Assembly: GCA_947166165.1 (NCBI GenBank)
Contig: CAMVDK010000171.1
Span: forward strand, 1 to 6,909
Direction: 5' to 3'
Source: an uncultured Porphyromonadaceae bacterium
Lineage (GTDB): Bacteria > Bacteroidota > Bacteroidia > Bacteroidales > Muribaculaceae
Length of the DNA: 6,909 nt
Shown: in pieces, positions 1-6,475 of the stretch
Layout of the letters: each line of letters starts with the position of its first letter
Numbering within the stretch: the first letter of the stretch is position 1
Translations under genes and position numbers: made by a program
Notes under the pieces: model-generated
Databases searched by the model: none
What the model was told of the DNA's origin: nothing
The model's input: the letters and a program-made list of their open reading frames with translations, nothing else

Positions 1-1147
1 CCAGCTGCGCTGGGAGCTGGGCAACCAGTGCATTTGCGTGCACCTGACCTATGTGCCCTACATCCGGGCGGCCAAAGAGCTGAAGACCAAGCCCACGCAG
101 CACTCCGTCAAGCAGCTGCAGCAGGTGGGCATCCAGCCCGATGTGCTCGTGCTCCGCACCGAGCACGACATTCCCGCCGCGATGCGACGCAAGGTGGCGC
201 AGTTCTGCAACGTCAGCCCCGACGCCGTGATCCAGAGCATCGACGCCCCCACCATCTACGAGGTGCCCCTGATGATGCTCGACCAGCACCTCGACACCAT
301 CATCCTCGACAAGACCAACACCCCCCACCGCCACGAGCCCGACCTGACGAAGTGGAACTTCTTCCTCGACAAGCTCCGCGAGGCTACCGACGAGGTGCGC
401 ATCGGCCTCGTGGGCAAATATGTGGAGCTTCAGGACGCCTACAAGTCGATCGACGAGTCGCTCTTCCAGGCGGCCACCTACAACGACCACAAGGTGCGCA
501 TCACCTACATCAACAGCGAGCGGCTCACCGACGCCAACGTCGACCAGATGCTCAACGGCAACGACGGCATCATCGTAGCTCCGGGATTCGGACAGCGAGG
601 CACCGAGGGCAAGTTCATCGCTCTGCGCTGGTGCCGCGAGCACGATGTGCCCACGTTCGGCATCTGCCTGGGCATGCAGTCGATGGTCATCGAGTTCGCG
701 CGCAATGTGCTCGGCATGCCCGACGCCAACAGCGTGGAGCTCGACCCCACCACGCCCCACAACGTGATCGACCTCATGGAGGAGCAAAAGAGCATCACCA
801 ACCTGGGCGGCACCATGAGGCTCGGCGCCTATGCCTGCCGCCTGACCGATGGCACGAAAGTTGCAAGAGCTTACGGTAAGCTCGACATCGAAGAGCGTCA
901 CCGCCACCGCTTCGAGTTCAACAGCGACTACCGCCAGCAGTTTGAGCAAGCGGGCATGCACTGCGTGGGCGAGAACCCGCAGACACACCTCGTGGAGGTG
1001 GTGGAGCTTTCCGACAAGCGCTGGTACATCGGCACCCAGTATCACCCCGAGTACAGCAGCACCGTGCTCAACCCGCATCCGCTGTTCATGGACTTCATCA
1101 GGGCGGCCATCGCCTACCAAAACGAGAAAAACAGTAACCAACAATAA
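1..1147 (+). CDS. pyrG: CTP synthase (glutamine hydrolysing), C-terminal part, 5' truncated by window edge
   Basis: CTP synthase aminates UTP to CTP in the cytoplasm, using ATP and ammonia released from glutamine; it is the last step of de novo pyrimidine nucleotide synthesis. The first whole codon is at position 2 and 381 codons are present, against a usual family length of about 535-545, so roughly the first 155-160 residues are missing. Visible landmarks are the nucleotide-binding KTKPTQHSV motif (fragment residues 28-36), the linker to the class I glutamine amidotransferase domain, the oxyanion loop APGFGQRG, the nucleophile Cys in FGICLGMQ (codon 665-667), and the His and Glu of the triad in QYHPEYSS (codons 1043-1045 and 1049-1051). 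The catalytic set is complete. The frame ends at TAA 1145-1147. A GTG at 38 is an internal valine, not the start. From general knowledge pyrG next to yidC is a usual order in Bacteroidales. Confidence 0.98.
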   Translation, partial: QLRWELGNQCICVHLTYVPYIRAAKELKTKPTQHSVKQLQQVGIQPDVLVLRTEHDIPAAMRRKVAQFCNVSPDAVIQSIDAPTIYEVPLMMLDQHLDTIILDKTNTPHRHEPDLTKWNFFLDKLREATDEVRIGLVGKYVELQDAYKSIDESLFQAATYNDHKVRITYINSERLTDANVDQMLNGNDGIIVAPGFGQRGTEGKFIALRWCREHDVPTFGICLGMQSMVIEFARNVLGMPDANSVELDPTTPHNVIDLMEEQKSITNLGGTMRLGAYACRLTDGTKVARAYGKLDIEERHRHRFEFNSDYRQQFEQAGMHCVGENPQTHLVEVVELSDKRWYIGTQYHPEYSSTVLNPHPLFMDFIRAAIAYQNEKNSNQQ

Positions 1148-1248
1148 TCACATCATCATCCGGCCTGCACAGCCATCGCTCCGCCGCTCTTGAGAATAGG
1201 CAACGCCGATGACCCTGCCGGCCGGCGACAAGTCGACAAATCTACAGA

Positions 1249-3351
1249 ATGGACAAAAACACAATCACTGGAATGCTGCTCATGTGTGCCGTGATTTTCG
1301 GCTACATGTACTTCTTCGGACCCAGCGAGGCCGATATGGCCGAACAGCAGCGACAGCGCGACTCCATTGCTGCCGTCCAGCAGCAGAGCAAGCAGCTCGC
1401 CGGTGCCTCGGCCATCGACGTGCTCAGCGCCGATGAGGTGCAGCAAATCAAAAACGTGCTCCTCACCATGGCCTCCGATTCCACCCGCAGCCAGGCTGGC
1501 ATCGACCGCGACGGCGTGCATCTGGCCATGAACGGCAACTCACTCGTAGGCTCAATCGCCCTGGCCGACACCACATTCGACTTCGACGAGGTGCTCGCCG
1601 CCACGAGCAGCACCCCGGCGCTCCACAATCAGGCCGTGGCCGCTGTCAGAAAGGCCACCGAAAGCTATCTCAAGAACGGGTCGTTTGCCAATTTCCTCTC
1701 CGGCAGCGAGCAGATTGTCAAACTGCACAACGACTCCATCCAGCTCGAGGTGTCGACCAAGGGCGGAGCCATCACGCGCGCGCAGCTCAAGGCCTACAAG
1801 GCGTTCAACGCCCCCATGGTCGAGGTGTTCACGCCCGGCGAGAATGAGTACAGCTTCACCCTGAGCAACAACACCCAGCGCTTCGAGACCAAGGACTTCT
1901 ACTTCAAGCCCGAGCAGGTCAGCGACTCGTGCGTGGTCATGAGCCTCGACCTGGGCGGCGGAGCCAAGTGGGGGCTGCGCTACACCCTCGTGCCCGGCTC
2001 CTACATGGTGCGCATGGAGATGGAGCAAAGCGGCATGAATTCCATCATCCCCATCAACATCAACAGCGTCGACTTCACATGGCACCAGAAGATGGCCCGC
2101 CACGAGGAAGGCAAAATGTTTGAGGAACGCAACTCGGGCATCTACTACAAATACTACGGCGACGGTGGCGATGTGGAGAACACCAGCGAGAGTGGCAACG
2201 ACGACAAGGACATCAAGGACAAGCTCAAGTGGATTTCCACCAAAAACCAGTTCTTCAGCGCCGTGCTCATCGCCGACAGCCTCTTCTCGGGTGCGCAGCT
2301 CACCAGCCGCGAGTTTGAGAAGGGTACCGACGACTATCAGTCCTATCTCAAGGACATGAGCATCCGCACCTCCATCCCCTATGCCAGCGACAAGGAGCGA
2401 CCGGCGTCGTTCTACTTCTATCTGGGCCCCAACCGCTATCCCACGCTCTCGGCCATGGACCAGTATTCGCCCAAGGAGGACCTCAAGCTCACCAAGCTCA
2501 TCCCGCTGGGATGGAAGCTCTTCCGGTGGATCAATACGGGCATCATCATCCCGGTGTTCACCTGGCTGGGCAAGTTTATCGGCAACTACGGCATCATCAT
2601 CCTCATTCTCACCATCCTGCTCAAACTCGTGCTCTCGCCGCTCACCTTCAAGAGCTACATCTCGCAGGCCAAGATGCGCATCCTCGCGCCCGACATCGCC
2701 GCCATCAACGAGCAGTATCCCAACCAGGAGGACGCCCTCAAGAAGCAGCAGAAGACCATGGAGCTGTACAGCCTTGCCGGTGCCAGCCCCTTCGGCGGCT
2801 GCCTGCCCATGCTCCTGCAGATGCCCATCCTCATCGCCATGTTCACCTTCTTTCCCTCGTGCATCGAGCTGCGCGGACAGGCATTCCTCTGGGCCAAAGA
2901 CCTCTCCGCACCCGACAAGATTATCGAGTGGACCGGGCAGATCCCCTTCATTACCAACTACTTTGGTAACCACATCAGCCTCTTCTGTCTGCTCATGACC
3001 GTGACCAACATCGGCTACACCTACCTCACCATGCAGTCGCAGAACCAGCAGCAGTCGATGCCCGGCATGAAGTGGATGATGTATCTCATGCCCATCATGT
3101 TCCTCGTGTTCTTCAACAACTATGCTTCGGGCTTGAGCTACTACTACTTCATCTCGCTGCTCATCACCATCGCGCAGACCTACCTCTGCCGGGCATTCGT
3201 CAGCGAGGACAAGGTGCGTGCCACCATCGCCGCCAACCGGGCCAAGCCCAAAAAGAAGAGCGGCTTCATGGCCCGCCTCGAGGAGGCGCAGCGCCAGCAG
3301 CAGGCCATGCTCCGCGAGCAGGAGAGGCGCAAAGGCAAGAACCGCCGCTGA
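1249..3351 (+). CDS. yidC: Membrane protein insertase YidC (Bacteroidota type, 700 aa)
   Basis: YidC inserts and folds inner-membrane proteins, alone or with the Sec translocon. The ATG at 1249 gives MDKNTITG, the usual Bacteroidota YidC start, followed by a first membrane segment (about residues 7-23). A large periplasmic domain follows (about 155-415, with the STKGGAITRAQLKAYK strand region), then the conserved insertase core: amphipathic and second membrane region about 421-465, a cytoplasmic coiled hairpin about 470-510, then membrane segments about 515-536, 572-595 and 606-647, including PFGGCLPMLLQMPI. Lys459 in ILLKLVLSPLT sits where E. coli has the groove Arg366, as is common in this phylum. 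The C-terminus (about 664-700) is strongly basic, fitting ribosome contact. Residues about 27-150 form a long polar linker that makes the protein longer than the roughly 620 aa I recall for Bacteroides. The 101-nt gap after pyrG holds no gene; it contains a 10-bp palindrome GCCGGCCGGC at 1217-1226. No Shine-Dalgarno is visible. Stop is TGA. Confidence 0.97.
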   Translation: MDKNTITGMLLMCAVIFGYMYFFGPSEADMAEQQRQRDSIAAVQQQSKQLAGASAIDVLSADEVQQIKNVLLTMASDSTRSQAGIDRDGVHLAMNGNSLVGSIALADTTFDFDEVLAATSSTPALHNQAVAAVRKATESYLKNGSFANFLSGSEQIVKLHNDSIQLEVSTKGGAITRAQLKAYKAFNAPMVEVFTPGENEYSFTLSNNTQRFETKDFYFKPEQVSDSCVVMSLDLGGGAKWGLRYTLVPGSYMVRMEMEQSGMNSIIPININSVDFTWHQKMARHEEGKMFEERNSGIYYKYYGDGGDVENTSESGNDDKDIKDKLKWISTKNQFFSAVLIADSLFSGAQLTSREFEKGTDDYQSYLKDMSIRTSIPYASDKERPASFYFYLGPNRYPTLSAMDQYSPKEDLKLTKLIPLGWKLFRWINTGIIIPVFTWLGKFIGNYGIIILILTILLKLVLSPLTFKSYISQAKMRILAPDIAAINEQYPNQEDALKKQQKTMELYSLAGASPFGGCLPMLLQMPILIAMFTFFPSCIELRGQAFLWAKDLSAPDKIIEWTGQIPFITNYFGNHISLFCLLMTVTNIGYTYLTMQSQNQQQSMPGMKWMMYLMPIMFLVFFNNYASGLSYYYFISLLITIAQTYLCRAFVSEDKVRATIAANRAKPKKKSGFMARLEEAQRQQQAMLREQERRKGKNRR

Positions 3352-3397
3352 AACAATTAATTATACTACGCGTTCATAATTCCAAAATTTTCAAGCT
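3352..3397 (+). promoter_or_regulatory. AT-rich leader, possible promoter for the TM2-GH25 gene group
   Basis: This 46-nt gap is much richer in A and T than the surrounding coding DNA and lies directly before the switch from yidC to a set of envelope genes. A 6-bp inverted repeat (AATTAT at 3359-3364 and ATAATT at 3376-3381) is present, but it is all A-T pairs and lacks the GC stem and T-run of an intrinsic terminator. I could not find a good match to the Bacteroidota primary promoter (-7 TAnnTTTG, -33 TTG). The promoter reading is therefore inference from composition and position only. Confidence 0.2.
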
Positions 3398-3832
3398 ATG
3401 ATCAACTATCAATGCCCGCGGTGTGGCCGGCAATTCACCACCACGCAGCCTGTCGCCAATGTCCGCTGCCCCTATTGTGGCAACGAGTTCAACGTGGCTT
3501 TCGGCCAGCAGACCCCGCCGCAGTTCGGCCCGCAGTATGCCTACGGCGGCCAGCCCTATCAGAGAACCGATATCGGCGTGTTCGATGCCGGACCATCGGG
3601 CAAAAGCCGTGGAGTGGCAGGGCTGCTCGCCATCCTGCTCGGAGCCTTTGGTGTGCATTACTTCTACGTAGGCAAGACGGTTGGCGGTTTCCTTTGCCTC
3701 TTGCTCAGCAAAGTCACTTGTGGCCTTTGGGAAATCATCGCCATCATACAGGGCATCATAATGATGACCATGCGCAGCGAGGAGTTTGAACAGAAGTACG
3801 TCTACTCCCAGTCGACAATGCCGCTCTTCTGA
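3398..3832 (+). CDS. Zinc-ribbon and TM2-domain membrane protein
   Basis: The 144-aa product joins two recognisable parts. Residues 1-30 form a zinc ribbon with two CxxC knuckles (Cys6/Cys9 in CPRC and Cys24/Cys27 in CPYC), expected to bind one zinc ion in the cytoplasm. A Gln/Pro/Tyr/Gly-rich linker (about 36-66) leads to a TM2 domain (about 69-135): two hydrophobic helices (about 71-90 and 96-124) with the family hallmark GAFGVHYFYVGKTVGGF at the turn. The biochemical role of bacterial TM2 proteins is not established, so no function is assigned. The ATG at 3398 is preferred because the first zinc knuckle begins five residues later. The TGA stop is 5 nt before the start of the GH25 gene, so the two are very likely cotranscribed and possibly translationally coupled. 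Confidence 0.9.
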   Translation: MINYQCPRCGRQFTTTQPVANVRCPYCGNEFNVAFGQQTPPQFGPQYAYGGQPYQRTDIGVFDAGPSGKSRGVAGLLAILLGAFGVHYFYVGKTVGGFLCLLLSKVTCGLWEIIAIIQGIIMMTMRSEEFEQKYVYSQSTMPLF

Positions 3833-3837
3833 CCACG

Positions 3838-4587
3838 ATGGCCAAAAGCAAGAGAGGCAAGTCGCAGTCGAGGCCCGACTACATCAAGTGGGCTCTGCTG
3901 GCTGGCACGGCGGTGATTATCGCCGTGCTGGCCGTGCTGCTCTATAGGCACTAGCGCCCTAATGTCAACGTCGACCGCTATCCCATTGCGGGCATCGACG
4001 TGTCGAAGCACAACGGGAGCATCGACTGGAGCCGTGTGGCCGACAGCGGGATTCGGTTCGTCTATATCAAGGCCACCGAGGGCATCTCCTATCGCAACCC
4101 GTTGCTCAACGACCAGTACTCCGGTGCGCGGAAGGCCGGCTTGAAGGTGGGCTGCTACCACTTTTTCAGAATGAACCGGGGCGGGGTAGAGCAGGCGCAG
4201 CACTTCATCCGGACTGTTGGCAACCGCCACCTCGACCTGCCCCTGGTCATCGATGTCGAGGAGTCGGACAACGACAACAACGTCGACCGCACCACCATCT
4301 TGCAAAACCTCAAACTGATGGCACGTGAGTTGCAGCACCATGGGTTCAAGGTCATGTTCTACACCAATGGCAACGGATACAAAACTTACTATCAAGGTCA
4401 CCTCGACGATTACGAATTATGGCTCAGTGCCTTCCGCGCCCCTGAATCGATAGCCTATCTGGGCCACACCATGCAGCAGTACAGCCACTGGGGCAGCGTC
4501 GACGGGGTGGACGGCGACGTGGACCTCAACATTTTCATCGGTTCCGAAGCGCAGTGGCTCCAGTGGCTCAAGCAAGTGAATCAATAA
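3838..4587 (+). pseudogene. Membrane-anchored GH25 (lysozyme-like) glycoside hydrolase interrupted by one in-frame amber codon
   Basis: GH25 enzymes are N-acetylmuramidases that cleave peptidoglycan. The frame starts at ATG 3838 with a basic, Ser-rich tail (MAKSKRGKSQSRPDY), a membrane anchor at about residues 16-36, then TAG at codon 39. The same frame continues without another stop for 210 codons to TAA 4585-4587, and matches the GH25 fold from codon 52: GIDVSKHNG with catalytic-type Asp54, VYIKATEG, GCYHFFR, the DxE pair Asp139/Glu141 in PLVIDVEES, YTNGNGY, and GDVDLNIF with Asp229. All four usual catalytic acids are encoded. The W of the usual WQY motif is replaced (MQQYS). Read through, it would be a 249-residue protein with its domain outside the inner membrane. 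The longest ORF with a canonical start is GTG 4000-4587 (195 aa), but it begins just after Asp54. Marked pseudogene because of the stop; a sequencing error or readthrough would make it an intact CDS. Confidence 0.8.
3952..3954 (+). other. In-frame TAG (amber) codon between anchor and GH25 domain
   Basis: The codon follows ...LLYRH and precedes RPNVNVDRYPIAGIDVS, all in the frame of the ATG at 3838. None of the other five genes whose 3' ends lie in the window ends in TAG (TAA for pyrG; TGA for yidC, TM2, 4606 and 5242 genes), and the GH25 frame itself ends in TAA. No other in-frame TAG occurs in about 1,970 codons of neighbouring genes, so genome-wide recoding of TAG is not supported by this window. 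A one-base change from Tyr, Gln, Lys, Glu, Ser, Leu or Trp codons would create it. Confidence 0.9.
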
Positions 4588-4605
4588 CACTTCCTCTTCT
4601 CGACT

Positions 4606-5190
4606 ATGAACAAGCGTTTCCTACTACCCTTCCTCTTGTTTCTGCTGCCCTTGCTGGCCAGCGCTTCGGTCTACACCTGGAGCGGATACGACCTCTCGTT
4701 CGAGGTCCCCGACGGTGGCTTCGTCACCTATAGCTCCAACACCAGGTTCGAAATCCATTGGGACGAGATGGTCATGACCATACAACTGTATAACAAGGAC
4801 AAAAGCGACGACAAGTTCCTCCGTTCCAACCTCGAGCGCAAGGCTCTGGGCTACAACATGTACGACACCAAGCAGGGCAAAATCAAGGTCAAAGGATTCA
4901 AGGCACTCACCATCGAGGGCACCATGCCCGACGGCAGCCGGGCTGTCATCGCCGACCTCATCAGCCACAAGCAGAACCTCATCGCCGAAGTCACCATCAA
5001 CTACCTTTACGGCAACCGCGAGACCGTCGACGACATCATCAAGAGCTTCGCCGAAGGAAAAAAGCAACAGCCCAACCGCGAAAAGAAGCGGCAAAGGGTG
5101 CAGTCGAAGCAAGATGCTGAGAGGCAGAAGCAACAGCAAAAACAACAACCCAAGCCCAAGCGCGACGACGGACCTCTCTACGACGCCTGA
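4606..5190 (+). CDS. Exported protein of unknown function with Lys/Gln-rich C-terminal tail
   Basis: The 194-aa product is not a family I recognise with certainty. Residues 1-20 are a clear signal peptide (MNKR, hydrophobic core, ASA before Ser21), so the mature protein should be in the periplasm or beyond; there is no lipobox Cys. Residues about 22-150 look like one small alternating beta/alpha domain (SVYTWSGYDLSFEVPDG, a central GFKALTIEGTMPDGSRAVIADL strand pair, and a closing helix ETVDDIIKSFAE). The pattern of an opening beta-hairpin and a final helix ending in xxIIxSF recalls PsbP/Mog1-like domains, but this is only an impression. Residues about 151-187 are a low-complexity, strongly basic Lys/Gln/Arg tail, likely disordered. 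The gene starts 18 nt after the GH25 stop and precedes the DUF3078 gene by 51 nt, which suggests a shared transcript and an envelope role. Confidence 0.85.
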   Translation: MNKRFLLPFLLFLLPLLASASVYTWSGYDLSFEVPDGGFVTYSSNTRFEIHWDEMVMTIQLYNKDKSDDKFLRSNLERKALGYNMYDTKQGKIKVKGFKALTIEGTMPDGSRAVIADLISHKQNLIAEVTINYLYGNRETVDDIIKSFAEGKKQQPNREKKRQRVQSKQDAERQKQQQKQQPKPKRDDGPLYDA

Positions 5191-5241
5191 ACAACCATGA
5201 CTGCCGCGCAATGGCTCTCGAAACATATAAAACAATAAACA

Positions 5242-6459
5242 ATGAAGAAGTTAACTATCATCCTCACCTTGGCCGCCGCACTGCATTGCCAGGCGCAAAC
5301 CGAGCCTGACTATCTGTTGGTGCCACTCATCTTCGAGAAATATCAACTCGTTGAAAACGTCATCGTCACGCCCGACATTCACGGCGAATCCACCGACGCC
5401 TATACACTCAATGCCAGCGACCAGTGGCTCGCGCAGGCCAAGCAGCAGTCCGACCACGTGCAGGCCGTGCGCTATCAAGCCATGATCGACAACCCGCAGC
5501 TCGTCACCTTCAACGAGAATACTCTGCCCGAGCCGCCAAAGGAGTATGCACTCACCGCCGACCCCACGCAGGGACGGCTCACCATAGCACCGCCGCAGGT
5601 CGTCGAACCCGTCGAGACCACCATCGAGGAGCCGCCCGTCGAGGTGCACGACTGGCTACACATCTTCCAAAGCTCGCTGCACTTCACGCAGGCCTACATC
5701 AGTGGCAACTGGTATCAGGGTGGACAGAACAACCTCAACATCCTGGCCGACATCAAGTGGGACTGCAACCTCAACCAGGACAAGCACCCCAACTGGCTGT
5801 TCAACAACTCGCTGTCCTATAAACTCGGCATCGCCACCGCCCCCGGTGACTCCATTCGCGACTACATGATCAACGAGGACAATTTCCTCTTCACCTCGCA
5901 GCTCGGCTACAAAGCCGTCAAGCACTGGTACTACAGCGCAATGCTCCAGTTCAAAACGCAGTTCCTCAACAACTACAAGAGCAACACGCGCGACATGACC
6001 GCCGCATTCCTCTCGCCGGGCGAACTCAACCTCGGTCTCGGTATGACCTACGACCACAAGACCCCCGATGGCAACCGAACCATCACCGTGGCCATCGCTC
6101 CGCTGTCCTACAACCTCAAGATTTGTCGCAACATCACCGACCTCGACCCAACGGCCTTCGGCATCAATGCCGGGCACCACACCAAGCACAGCTTTGGTAG
6201 CAACATCGAGGCCAAGCTCAACTGGAAGCTTCACCCCAACGTGCAGTGGCAGTCGCGATTCTACGTCTTCACCGACTATAGCTATGTGCAAGGCGACTGG
6301 GAGAACACGCTCGACTTCTCCATCACCAAGTATCTCAACACGCAAATCTACACCCACCTGCGCTACGACAAGTCGCGCCCACGCGACAAGGACTGGAAGC
6401 ACTGGCAGTTCAAGGAAATCCTCTCTTTCGGCATCACCTATCGGTTTGCCACCAACTGA
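5242..6459 (+). CDS. DUF3078 family outer-membrane beta-barrel-type protein
   Basis: The 405-aa product has a signal peptide (residues 1-19, MKKL start, CQAQ before Thr20). Cys16 is preceded by ALH, a poor lipobox, so signal peptidase I cleavage is favoured. A variable, Pro/Glu-rich region (about 20-135) leads to the DUF3078 domain (about 138-403). Its hallmarks are FTQAYISGNWYQGGQNNLN, LSYKLGIA, NEDNFLFTSQLGYKAVKHWYY, LQFKTQFLNNYKSN, AFLSPGELNLGLGMTY, IAPLSYNLK, the WENTLDF strand and a terminal QFKEILSFGITYRF strand. Alternating polar/aromatic strands and the near-terminal aromatic residue fit an outer-membrane barrel. From general knowledge the family is typical of Bacteroidota and has no settled function. 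The ATG at 5242 is preceded by an A-rich stretch and has no Shine-Dalgarno. Its linker encodes VVEPVETT over a small palindrome (5598-5619). Confidence 0.92.
   Translation: MKKLTIILTLAAALHCQAQTEPDYLLVPLIFEKYQLVENVIVTPDIHGESTDAYTLNASDQWLAQAKQQSDHVQAVRYQAMIDNPQLVTFNENTLPEPPKEYALTADPTQGRLTIAPPQVVEPVETTIEEPPVEVHDWLHIFQSSLHFTQAYISGNWYQGGQNNLNILADIKWDCNLNQDKHPNWLFNNSLSYKLGIATAPGDSIRDYMINEDNFLFTSQLGYKAVKHWYYSAMLQFKTQFLNNYKSNTRDMTAAFLSPGELNLGLGMTYDHKTPDGNRTITVAIAPLSYNLKICRNITDLDPTAFGINAGHHTKHSFGSNIEAKLNWKLHPNVQWQSRFYVFTDYSYVQGDWENTLDFSITKYLNTQIYTHLRYDKSRPRDKDWKHWQFKEILSFGITYRFATN
5598..5619. repeat. Small imperfect palindrome inside the DUF3078 gene, REP-like
   Basis: GGTC (5598-5601), a single G, TCGA (5603-5606), a 5-nt ACCCG loop, then TCGA (5612-5615) and GACC (5616-5619) can fold into an 8-bp stem with a one-base bulge. 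One TCGA starts at 5603 and the second at 5612. The sequence encodes VVEPVETT (residues 120-127), a peptide I recall being produced where REP-type palindromes enter coding regions of GC-rich genomes. It occurs once in the window, so its status as a dispersed repeat is unproven. Confidence 0.3.
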
Positions 6460-6475
6460 TTCCTCCTCCCGAGCC

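Noticed and set aside
38..40. GTG as a start for CTP synthase
   Set aside because: The frame continues upstream to position 2 with conserved CTP synthase residues (QLRWELGN), so this is an internal valine.
590..610. CTP synthase oxyanion loop reads PGFGQRG rather than the PGGFGxRG of E. coli
   Set aside because: I recall the same form in Bacteroides enzymes, so it is normal for the phylum and not a lesion.
1217..1226. GCCGGCCGGC palindrome as a terminator between pyrG and yidC
   Set aside because: It has no loop and is not followed by a T-run, so it is more likely chance in GC-rich DNA.
2623..2625. Lysine in place of the YidC groove arginine
   Set aside because: Lysine at this site is common in Bacteroidota YidC proteins and keeps the positive charge.
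1552..2973. 473-codon open frame on the - strand opposite yidC
   Set aside because: It lies wholly against a well-conserved gene, has a biased Val/Glu/His/Leu/Gly composition typical of the reverse of GC-rich codons, and resembles no protein family.
3359..3381. Inverted repeat after yidC as an intrinsic terminator
   Set aside because: The stem is six A-T pairs with an 11-nt loop and no GC-rich stem, too weak for a terminator.
3952..3954. TAG as pyrrolysine or a genome-wide reassigned codon
   Set aside because: No other gene in the window has an in-frame TAG, the organism type is not known for pyrrolysine, and no Pyl genes are seen here.
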